Shown one piece after another: positions 1 through 6,234 of a stretch of 6,234 nt of DNA. The position numbers and the translations under genes were made by a program. The notes under the pieces were generated by a model. It ran no database searches. It was not told where the DNA came from and saw nothing but the letters and a program-made list of their open reading frames with translations. Location: the NCBI GenBank assembly GCA_019322855.1, contig JAHWIA010000053.1:1-6234 (forward strand), given 5' to 3'. The number at the start of each line of letters is the position of its first letter. The stretch's first letter is position 1. The DNA comes from Candidatus Woesearchaeota archaeon (GTDB taxonomy: Archaea > Nanobdellota > Nanobdellia > Woesearchaeales > WJKV01).

Positions 1-3000
1 CAACATAGTCTTTGAGCCTTTCATAAGCAAACTTCAAAGGCAAGAGTTCATCCCTTGTTATCCTTCCGTCCTGGATGACTTTTGCGAATATCTCCATTGA
101 CTGCCAGAACTTCTTCTCAGGCATTCCGTACATTGCCTCTGCAAGAGTTTTTATATACTTCTCTTTTGGTTTTTTCTTAGGATCTGTTATCCTTTGGTTG
201 AATATCTGCGTAATTATCTTACTATAACGTTCAATTACTTTTTCTTTATCACTAGGACATTCAGAACAAAGCTCTAATGATTCAACAGCGATCTCTTCAA
301 GCATCTCTTCTGATTCCAAAGAAACTTCTTTCAATCCAGCAACAACACTGACAACAACACCTTCGCTCGTCTCACTGTGCATCTCTGCAATATCATCAAC
401 ATATTCAGACTCAACTTCGATAGCTGGCTGTTCTGCAATATTTTTCTCAATCACTAATCTCAATGCTTCAAGATTGGATACAAATTCTTCTGCGTACGGT
501 GCATTTGCAGCAACATAAGCTTGCAGTTCATCAATAGCCAGGTTAAAGCTCTCTATTGCAAACAAGTCCTGGCCAGCGCTCATCGCGACAAAACCGTTCT
601 CTGTATTATATACAATGAGATTTCTCTGGTGCTCTTCCAATAATGCATAAGCTTCATCTATCTTTCCTTGGCTAATCAATGTTTTTACAGTCTGCGATAA
701 CACACTGCAGCTTGAACAGGTATTGTCCATATTGTTCGAATTGACAAATTTCTGCTGAGAGCCTCTTGTATTATCCTTTGTAGTTTGTCGAGAGATGTGC
801 CTTGCAAGATCTGTCTTCTTCATCTTTGCTCTCTTATTGTCAGGAATCCTCTTCATGATGGCAAACTCGTCCAGGTAGCTTTCTATCTTCCATATCATAA
901 CATTGCCCGGCTCCCCTTGAACAGGAAACTCTACTGTTTTTCCCACTTGAGGCAATGTCATAACTGTTTTCTTGATAGGCTTTGCAGCTTTCTTGACAAC
1001 AGGCGCGACAGGTTTTGCAGCGACCTTTGGCGCGCGGATCGCTTTCTTTACTTCTTCGATAGATTTGGGTTTAGAAACTAATTTTCTTATCCAATCTATG
1101 CCTCTCGCGATCAATGCACCCACACCGCCAGGTCCATTGACTATAGGAGCGACAGTGGTTGCAGCAGGAGCTTTTATCTCAACGTCAGGCCTTTTCAATT
1201 GCTTCCTTAAAGCACTGACAGGGACCATCCTGCGCGTCGAATCTGCAACATTCTCCAGCGTGACAGAATCCTTCCTGTATTGTATAACTTTCAGCGTAAG
1301 AGATCTTCCCTGAACAGTAACTGTAAACTCCTGCCCGACTTCTGGCAGTCCTTTCAAGGAAATTTCAGGCAGTTTCCTTACATTTTTCATTTCATTTAGT
1401 TTGGCTTCCAATTGTTTTTCATACTTGGTTGTATCGAATCTTGGTTTAATCTCTAATACATCTCCCACCATAAACGATTCAGGATTCTTTTCTGTTGTAC
1501 CATAGACACTTCTCACTCCGTCATTATTATCAATCATAAGAACGCCATGACCGAACTTTTTTATACGTTTTGCATAATAAGGAGTTGCAGCAACATCTAT
1601 GCTGTAAACGTAAGGATCATTTGTAGATGACTTGTGTATTATAATCTCGCCTGTTATGGTTGGACTGTGTCCTGCTATGATGGCTGTTGCTCCATTAGCT
1701 GAAAGGAATTCCTCTAACTCAAGATTTGGACCTAGTTTCTTGACTGGCTTGTTGTTTTCATCAAATTCAAATTCTGCTTCCCAATGCCTGCTCCATGCAA
1801 GAGCATACTTAACTTCTTCTCTTGTGGCTTTTGAACGGAGGCCGTTCTCTATCAGTGTCAGGCTGGTGAAGCCCAAAGCAGGTCCTGCATGGGAAAAGAA
1901 GTAATTGTTCACCATTGCAGAATAAGGTCTAGATTTGATCCAAGCAAGGTACTTTATTCCCTGTTCTGTATTCTGCATGTAATCCCTGAACTTTTCAAAT
2001 GCTTTTTCATCTGTCAATCCTTTTATGTCAACAAACGAGGAAGCTGTTTCCTTTCCCCCTTGGTTCCACCAGCTGCTCGTTGCATCTTTAACCCATTTAG
2101 CAGATCCTTCACTCTTCGGAATTATTTTATCTTTATAATTTTCAAACGCATCCAATAGCATGTCTTCATGGTTTCCTTTTAATGTGATGACTCTGCCGCC
2201 AGCTTTTGTTGCTTGCGGAGCTAGTTTCATCAACAAGTCAATAACTTTCTTCGAACCTTGCGGTTCTGTCTCCCTGTCAATATAATCTCCAGTGAAAACA
2301 ATGTGAGTTTCTCCTCCTATCCAGTTCAGATTCTCATCAATGAGCTTTGCTTCCTTCAATGCAGCGACAGTCTCCTTGTAAGCGCCATGAATGTCTCCCA
2401 GAGCTGCAACTTTAGGTGCATTCTTTACCACGACAACATTCTTGAAATTCTTGTATGCATCAGGAGTGTAGGGTTTTGTCGCAGACGAAACCTTATCATT
2501 AAGTAATACTATTTCAGCATCAAGAATCGCAATTGATATGTCCTTGTACAGTTTTGTTGCTTCGTCTTCGAATTCAATATTTTCTCTTTCAAGATAGTCT
2601 TTCACTCTGTCTTTTGCGAACTTCAAAGAATCTATCTCGTCTTTTGTTATTTTCTTGTCTGCAAGAGATTTCATATAGATCTCAATCGCGTTCATTACTT
2701 CTGTCTCTTGGTTATCATACATAGCTTCGGCCATCGCCTTGATCATTCTTTCAGACGGCCTTTTCTTTGGATCCTTTATTCCTTTTTCAAACGTCTCTTT
2801 CATGTAATCCATGTATTTCTCGATTACCTTTGGTTTATCAGTAGGACATGCAGAACAGAGTTTCTTGCCTTTCTTTGCAACATCTTTTGCCTGATCCTTC
2901 TTTACATTGAAATCTTCCTCTAAAGTCTCTGCGTTTGCTTTATCAGCACTCTTTCCAACTTTGTTGTGCAGATCAACAGCTTCATCAATCTCTTGTTGCG

Positions 3001-6000
3001 TCACAGGGATTGAAGGCTGAGGAGCTTTCTGTATGACAATCATCGACACGTCATCTTCCTGTGCAACATCCTCTGCAAATATGCCGAACACTTCTCTATT
3101 TACAGAAGCCAGTATCTCGCCAGGCGTTCTTCCTGCACTATCTAATATATTCTGTTCCAGTTGTTCAGAAGTATACCTCTGTCCTGCTTTTCCAGTCTGT
3201 TCATAGAAACCGTCACTGTGAGGTATGTAGTAATCATTATCATTAAGCTCCAGATCTGTCTGTTTGTAATTTATTGTATCAAACGTACCGAGAAGCGGGC
3301 TGTTCACATCTGCAATCACATCGTCAAGAGTAGTGGCAGAATATTCGCCTTCTTTCAAAGTAAGTATTGTTGGCGAAGGTCCTGCAAACGCAATAGTTCC
3401 TTTTCCTGTGACAGAATTTATATTAGCGATTGAAAATGTGGCAGTCATGTACATATTATATTTCTTGTTCAGCCCAATGACTGCAAGATTCAATTTGTCA
3501 AGTATTTCTTCAGGATTCTGTGTCTGTTCTATGATCTCTGCCAATAACCTGTTCATCATGGCCTTCATGATAGCAGAAGTCACACCATGGTCTACTACAT
3601 CTCCGTGCACGACAAGCACATTGTCCCCTTCAAGTTCCTGCACAAAAGAAATGTCTCCGCCTGCATTCTCTGGGATGAACTCTCCTGTTTCCGGATCTCT
3701 TTCTTTATCTGCTCTTGATGCCGGCTTGTTCATGAAAGACATCTGCAAACTTCCGATCTCGACATCTCCTTCTTTTGTATCCTTGTTCTCTGACATAGAA
3801 AACAATAAAGCGCCCGAGCTCATTCTTTCTTCTGCAAAATTATTCAATGCTGCTTCTTCTGCAGTCGCAGATGAAAGAATAATGTCTGATGCTGCACTGT
3901 CTATTGTCTGCATCTTCTCTTTGAATGCATTTTTCCTAATGAATAATCTTTCAAGATAGCCTATTCCATAATCTATGTCTTGCGATATTACATGATCGCG
4001 GAACTCTTCCTTGGTAGCATAGTCCTGCTCTGTCTCTGAAATTCCAAAGTCCAGCAACCAGAAACCGTCTTCTCCATCTAGCAGTATGTTTTCTTCGTGT
4101 ATGTCGTTATGTGCAATACCAACTCCATTCAATCTCAGGACAAGCTGTTTGAAATTCTCGATTGATTCCTTGCTTATAAGTATGGAATTTAATATTTCTT
4201 GCAATGAAGCTCTCTTTTGAAGATCTGTCTCAAGTTCGATAGCTTTCTGCAGAAGACTTATCTTTGCCAGTCTCTGATGCAAAGTCTCTGCTCCCGGCAC
4301 CCTCTCTTTTTCTCTTTGTGCTATCTCTTTTTCAAATACTATAATATTATCTCCAAGAAGTACTCTTGAATCTTCATCCAACTTGCTTTTTAAATTATCA
4401 ACATCAATCGCATCTCTTATCGTGCCAAACTTATCTTTTGTCATAGAACTTCTGACAGGCTTGGTGAACATGTAGGCTTTTCCATTGATTCTTTCAAGGT
4501 TCGCATAATCAACCCATTCGACAATTCCTCCCTTACTAGGCATCGCAAGCTCAGGTCTTTGGTTCTTGTCATAGAATTTGTTTTGGACTTCCCTGTGCCT
4601 CTTGCTTTCTTTTGCAAGCTCTTCCAAAGCCTTCTCTTTGGCTTCTTCTTCATCTCCCAGGGTTTCTGTAAGATAAAAGTCATGCTTGCTCTCTTTCATA
4701 ACAACATCTGTTCTGATAAATTCTTTTTTATCTCCCCTATATGTCGTATAATAGACTTTTGCATATTGACCTTCTGCATCCGGCTCTACTTTATCCTCCA
4801 ATGTCTCTATTATCCTTCTTCCGAATCCTGCAGACGCAGGATAGTCTTCTGGATTTTCTGCAAGAAGCTTGGCCAACTCACTTGTAGTCTTCACATCTTC
4901 AGTAACGCCAAGTATCGCTCTTTGGTAAAATGTGAACAACCGGTTTCCTGTAAAGATCACATCTATCTTTTCTTCCTCAAAGTTGATGTTAGAATCTATC
5001 ACAAGCTTGACAGCCTCTGCAATCAGCATGTCTATCTGTTCAGGAGTGAGCTGTTTCTTCTGCTCAACAGACAATTCTTTTGCAAGATGACTCAGCAACC
5101 TGATCGCGCTTCCGTGCACATTAGACCTGTACAATAAATCACTGTCAACATACTTTCTATTATTCTTGTCAAGTTTTGTTAATCTTCCATCTTTTCCATA
5201 TAAGAAATACTCTCTAAAACCTTCGCTGTCTACGAACTGGTCAAGGACTGTTGCTTTAACCATACCTGTAAGCGCATTTAGCTCTTTTGCTTCTGGACTG
5301 TCTTCTGCTAATTCTCCCCTGTCTTTTGCCTGCTGCAATATGTCCCTGTCATGCATGAACTCCTGTCTCAGGCCAGGTATCTTGTTAATGTAATTCTTGT
5401 TATGGCCATAGGTTCCCTGTCCATAGATGTCTCCCATTGCCATGAACTGTGCAGCATACGCAGCGCCCAGAATGTGATTAAGATTCATGTCTTCAAGATC
5501 TACATCAGGGAAATTCTTGTGCAACACTTCTTGAGCATTTTCCAGTTCTTCTATCTCTGCTTCTGTCAATGCTTCAAATGGCATTTTGGAAAGTTCATTC
5601 GCGCGCCTTGCAGCTGTAAACACTTCCTGCATAGCTTCTGGAGTCTGGCTGAACTGAGTGCCTTTTATCATGTAATTTACTAATGCAACTTCGAGCTCTC
5701 TGCCTTCCTTAGGTTTGCCTTGTTCATCCAGCCATTGGAAATAATCTCCGACAATGCGCTTGCTTTTGTCTTCATGGCCAAATTTAATTGTATCAAACTT
5801 ACCTTTCTGGTAATAGCCAAAGTCATGTCCCAATGTCGCAACAAGCATGAACTCATAGAACTCAGGACTGAACTTGATACCTTCTTGCTTTTCCACATTC
5901 CTCAATGCCTTGAACGTGAACTCGAACAATTCTGTCGCATGCAGGAAGTCATGGAACTTTACCTTTTCTGCTTCTGTAAAGCCCTGATCTGCCAGCTCGC

Positions 6001-6234
6001 CCTGAACCATCTTCTCAAGAAGACTGAATATCTCTTCTGCGATTGGCGAACCTTTCAGTCCTACTTGATCAAGCATGCCATCTAATTTTTGTTTCTCGCT
6101 TTCTATAACATCTTGGGATACTATAGGTTCTTTCTTGAAAAGCTTGTTCAACAAGACGCTTCCAGTCACTGCAAAAGTAGTAGAACCTGGAGCATAAATT
6201 ATTGCTAAAGGATTTCCTGAAGCGATCATCCAAG
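1..6234 (-). CDS. Interior of a giant multidomain signalling protein: HD hydrolase, kinase, SpoIIE/PP2C phosphatase, PPP phosphoesterase and repeated CSxC modules (partial at both ends)
   Basis: A single minus-strand frame is open across the whole window: 2077 complete codons with no in-frame TAA, TAG or TGA. Start and stop lie outside, so this is an internal fragment of a protein of more than 2000 residues. Recognisable enzyme motifs occur in the same frame along its length (HD, HxD...N/DFG, SpoIIE-type GD/DxG/SDG/DD, GDIHG/GDYIDR/GNHE), so the open frame is real coding sequence and not chance. The domains suggest reversible protein phosphorylation combined with hydrolysis of a nucleotide or other phosphorylated small molecule. 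Lys, Glu and Asp are abundant; only six cysteines are present, all in three CSxC motifs. No family with this whole architecture is known to me, so no gene symbol is given. There is no visible ribosome binding site, promoter or operon partner. The individual domains are annotated separately. A stack of separate genes is excluded because no stop codon interrupts the frame. Confidence 0.96.
2..271 (-). repeat. CSxCP helical module, copy 2 (residues 1988-2077)
   Basis: The module begins LCSECPSDKEKVIERY and ends LPLKFAYERLKDYV at the window edge. It is the gap-free partner of residues 1125-1214. Conserved positions include both cysteines, the following Pro, Asp and Lys, the DPKK turn, AEAMY, ITxDE, LKFA and KDY. 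The traces of DNA similarity are limited (for example agGACAT.CAGAACA around 254-268 against 2843-2857), so the copies are old and have diverged with protein-level constraint. In copy 1 the module leads, after about 50 residues, into the PPP-type phosphoesterase. What follows copy 2 lies outside the window. Confidence 0.85.
272..427 (-). other. Acidic linker (residues 1936-1987)
   Basis: Glu, Ser and Val dominate this stretch (for example ESEEMLEEIAVESLE just before the CSECP motif), with a short valine-rich segment VVVSVVAGL (1959-1967). It connects the CSSC helical region with the second CSxCP module. There is no recognised domain. The overall charge is strongly negative, in contrast to the Lys-rich linker in front of copy 1. 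Confidence 0.5.
428..730 (-). other. Helical region opening with a CSSC motif (residues about 1835-1935)
   Basis: The segment begins TCSSC (C1839 and C1842) and continues with amphipathic helices: VKTLISQGKIDEAYALLEE (1849-1867), then SFNLAIDELQAYV and EFVSNLEALRLVIEKNI. The first helix pair, with G-K-x-D-E-A-Y-A-L-L, resembles a TPR-type hairpin. The CSSC start parallels the CSAC and CSEC starts of the two 90-residue modules, but the following sequence does not align convincingly, so it may be a distant relative or only an analogous cysteine knuckle. I do not recognise a named family. Confidence 0.5.
791..967 (-). repeat. Small beta-rich module, copy 2 (residues 1756-1814)
   Basis: This is the diverged partner of residues 1621-1679. 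It carries LPQVG (L1760 to G1764) and VQG (1771-1773) at the same spacing, then strands around VMIWKIESY and FAIMKRI, and a closing KKTDLARHIS. The alignment needs about a three-residue insertion after VQG. Identity outside the landmarks is low, so the duplication is older than that of the CSxCP module, or under weaker constraint. Function unknown. Confidence 0.58.
968..1195 (-). other. Ala/Lys/Pro-rich linker with a short hydrophobic helix (residues 1680-1755)
   Basis: This linker joins the two beta-rich modules. It has a low-complexity Ala/Pro/Val start, a Gly-rich turn, a short amphipathic helix (ALIARGIDWIRKLVSK, residues 1706-1721), and then repeated A-P-K-V / A-K-P-V type units dominated by Ala, Lys, Pro and Val. 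Such composition is typical of flexible, extended inter-domain linkers. No catalytic motif is present. Confidence 0.65.
1196..1372 (-). repeat. Small beta-rich module, copy 1 (residues 1621-1679)
   Basis: The alternating hydrophobic pattern suggests a small beta barrel, perhaps SH3-like. It opens with LPEVG (L1629 to G1633), then V-Q-G at 1640-1642, strands around LTLKVIQY and VTLENV, and a closing VPVSALRKQL. A second copy at residues 1756-1814 has the same LPxVG and VQG landmarks at identical spacing (nine residues from G to G). It lies about 60 residues after the phosphoesterase, separated by a charged segment. Function is unknown; small beta barrels in such positions usually bind peptides, linkers or cell-wall or nucleic-acid ligands. 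Confidence 0.6.
1529..2437 (-). other. Calcineurin-like metallophosphoesterase, PPP-type protein phosphatase domain (residues about 1266-1568)
   Basis: Every signature of the PPP/metallophosphoesterase fold is present in order: G1279-D1280-I-H1282-G (metal ligands), G1315-D1316-Y-I-D-R1320, G1353-N1354-H1355-E1356-D1357, SH1448AG, LAWSR1482 and AGH1522SPT. The WWNQGGKET stretch (1388-1396) matches the W..GG..T segment typical of bacterial PPP phosphatases. The length of about 300 residues is normal, so the domain looks complete and active. The usual glycine after GDxxDR is replaced by Glu (E1321). Known members hydrolyse phospho-Ser/Thr or phospho-Tyr in proteins, or dinucleoside polyphosphates (ApaH), with two metal ions. 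ApaH-type use is less likely because ApaH carries a different second motif. It is preceded directly by the CSxCP module, and it is the second, unrelated phosphatase on the same chain. Confidence 0.92.
2591..2860 (-). repeat. CSxCP helical module, copy 1 (residues 1125-1214)
   Basis: This 90-residue module begins with LCSACPTDKPKVIEKY and ends with SLKFAKDRVKDYL. It aligns without a single gap to residues 1988-2077 at the other end of the window, with about 44 of 90 identities by hand count. Shared landmarks in order are C-S-x-C-P-x-D-K, KVIE, DPKK, AEAMY, an EI pair, IT-x-DE, LKFA and KDY. Predicted content is four or so amphipathic helices after a CxxC knuckle. I recognise no named family. 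It lies between the PP2C-type and PPP-type phosphatase domains. A role as a protein-interaction or metal-/redox-responsive module is possible, but only the duplication and the cysteine pair are seen directly. Confidence 0.85.
2861..3025 (-). other. Charged linker (residues 1070-1124)
   Basis: A Pro/Gln-containing opening (residues 1070-1080) is followed by a strongly charged helical stretch rich in Lys, Asp, Glu and Ala, ending in the basic run KKGKK immediately before the CSACP motif. It connects the PP2C-type phosphatase to the first CSxCP module and shows no catalytic motif. Confidence 0.55.
3026..3775 (-). other. SpoIIE/RsbU-type PP2C (PPM) serine/threonine phosphatase domain (residues about 820-1069)
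   Basis: All four acidic metal-binding motifs of the PPM family, as found in SpoIIE and RsbU, appear in order. They are GGDISFVQEL with D860, VVHGDVVDHGVTS with D878 and the D881-H-G turn, IPHSDGFYE with D1007, and QEDDVSMIVIQ with D1060-D1061 at the final beta strand. The segment before them, IGSLQMSF followed by an acidic insertion, resembles the beta strand that opens SpoIIE-type domains. Length is about 250 residues, normal for this domain, so it looks complete. Known members remove phosphate from Ser or Thr of protein partners such as anti-anti-sigma factors, using Mn2+ or Mg2+. Its natural substrate here may be the adjacent kinase domain or another part of the same chain (inference). 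No PAS, GAF or other classic sensor domain adjoins it. Confidence 0.88.
3908..4825 (-). other. Protein-kinase-like (atypical, APH/ABC1-like) domain (residues about 470-775)
   Basis: The catalytic core is clear: H708-N-D710-I-H-E-E-N715 matches the HxDxxxxN catalytic loop, with the Asp base and the Asn five residues later. D728-F729-G730 is the metal-binding DFG. Upstream, AEGQYAKVY (486-494) aligns with the eukaryotic-type nucleotide-binding loop GxGxxGxVY, with Ala in place of two glycines. VVMKE (510-514) offers K513 as the beta-3 lysine, and Glu-rich helix residues near 530-542 could supply its partner. After DFG there is no APE motif; instead QDIDYGIGYLER (751-762) resembles the region after DFG in aminoglycoside-phosphotransferase, ABC1 and lipopolysaccharide kinases. 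It could therefore phosphorylate protein or a small molecule. Catalytic residues are intact, so it is probably active. The phosphatase domain that follows could reverse its action (inference). Confidence 0.82.
4826..5362 (-). other. Charged helical linker between the HD and kinase domains (residues about 291-469)
   Basis: This stretch of about 180 residues is dominated by Glu, Lys, Asp, Leu and Ala and reads as several helices. It includes a short segment that could form a beta hairpin (YFLYGKDGRLTKLDK, residues 342-356). I see no catalytic motif in it. It may include C-terminal helices of the HD domain, for example around NVHGSAIRLLSHLAKEL (residues 371-387), or act as a regulatory spacer ahead of the kinase. 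I do not recognise a named domain. Confidence 0.5.
5363..5983 (-). other. HD-type phosphohydrolase domain (residues about 84-290)
   Basis: The sequence shows the spaced metal-ligand pattern of the HD superfamily. H98 lies in an HDFLHATELF helix, the H136-D137 pair lies in LGHDFGYY, H153 lies in FGHEDKSKRIV (the helix that carries a further His in HD-GYP-like members), and a distal Asp is D268 in FMAMGDIYGQG. The helices between are amphipathic, as expected for an all-alpha HD fold. Known HD enzymes hydrolyse phosphoester bonds of nucleotides, such as cyclic nucleotides, (p)ppGpp or dNTPs, using one or two divalent metals. The substrate cannot be told from the sequence. The classic GYP motif is absent, so cyclic-di-GMP hydrolysis is not indicated. 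The domain sits upstream of the kinase, which suggests second-messenger turnover coupled to phosphorylation (inference). Confidence 0.72.
6146..6232 (-). other. Uncharged hydrophobic stretch, possible membrane segment (residues 1-29)
   Basis: The first 29 visible residues, from W1 to N29, contain no charged side chain and are rich in Ala, Ile, Val, Leu, Gly and Ser. They are followed directly by a basic cluster, K30-L-F-K33-K34. In a protein otherwise dense in Lys and Glu this is exceptional. It could be the end of a membrane-spanning or membrane-associated region, with the basic flank placing the enzymatic part in the cytoplasm by the positive-inside rule. The hydrophobicity is moderate and two prolines are present, so it may instead be the edge of a buried upstream domain cut by the window. 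Confidence 0.35.

Noticed and set aside
972..1313. Plus-strand open frame of 113 codons with a hydrophobic, membrane-like translation
   Set aside because: It is antisense to the Ala/Lys/Pro-rich linker, whose composition produces a Phe/Ala/Gly-rich translation on the opposite strand. The minus-strand frame is continuous through it.
3333..3959. A 208-codon open frame on the plus strand, antisense to the kinase-PP2C junction
   Set aside because: It is Ser-rich with no recognisable motif and lies opposite a region where the minus strand encodes clear SpoIIE-type phosphatase motifs. It is a shadow of the real gene's codon bias.
4441..4683. Short minus-strand open frame of 80 codons in another phase
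   Set aside because: It overlaps the kinase N-lobe coding frame completely, is Lys/Arg/Ser-rich and has no motif.
4559..5137. A 192-codon plus-strand open frame, rich in Phe, Cys and Leu
   Set aside because: The composition is that of antisense translation of Lys/Glu/Ala-rich coding sequence. There is no motif, and it lies opposite the HD-kinase linker and the kinase N-lobe.
5680..5898. Short minus-strand open frame of 72 codons in another phase
   Set aside because: It lies wholly inside the HD-domain coding region, whose frame carries the conserved HD residues. It shows no motif of its own.
5363..5983. HD-GYP cyclic-di-GMP phosphodiesterase
   Set aside because: An HD pair and a further downstream His are present, but no GYP motif is seen, so the narrower assignment is not supported.
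1..6234. Possibility of several adjacent genes (kinase, phosphatases, HD protein) in an operon
   Set aside because: No stop codon occurs in the shared minus-strand frame between any of the domains, and no change of phase is needed to read them. A single polypeptide is the simplest reading, barring assembly error.

Overview
The window holds one thing: the interior of a single giant protein gene on the minus strand. Reading the minus strand with codons at plus-strand positions 2-4, 5-7 ... 6230-6232, I translated all 2077 complete codons by hand and found no stop. The frame runs off both ends, so neither the start nor the stop is visible and the protein is longer than about 2077 residues (over roughly 220 kDa). 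Residue numbers below count from the right edge of the window (residue 1 = codon 6230-6232, residue 2077 = codon 2-4), so protein order runs from high to low coordinates. No RNA gene, promoter, terminator, insertion sequence or CRISPR array was seen, and there is no intergenic space.

In protein order the chain contains: an uncharged, possibly membrane-associated stretch (1-29); an HD-type phosphohydrolase domain (about 84-290); a charged helical linker; a protein-kinase-like domain with HxD...N and DFG motifs (about 470-775); a SpoIIE/PP2C-type phosphatase domain (about 820-1069); copy 1 of an undescribed 90-residue CSxCP helical module (1125-1214); a PPP-type calcineurin-like phosphoesterase with all metal-ligand motifs (about 1266-1568); two related small beta-rich modules (1621-1679 and 1756-1814) separated by an Ala/Lys/Pro-rich linker; a helical region opening with a CSSC motif (about 1835-1935); an acidic linker; and copy 2 of the 90-residue CSxCP module (1988-2077), which ends exactly at the left edge of the window.

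The combination puts a kinase, two evolutionarily unrelated phosphatases and an HD hydrolase on one polypeptide, apparently a self-contained phosphorylation signalling machine. The repeated CSxCP module aligns without gaps over 90 residues (about 44 identities by hand count). The six cysteines I find in the 2077 residues all lie in three C-S-x-C motifs. I cannot assign the modules a function.

Organism: the DNA is A+T-rich (roughly 40% G+C by eye), with frequent ATA (Ile) and AGG/AGA (Arg) codons. Giant multidomain genes of this kind are known from candidate-phylum bacteria such as Omnitrophota and from some DPANN archaea. A lineage of that sort is my weak inference, since no phylogenetic marker is present.
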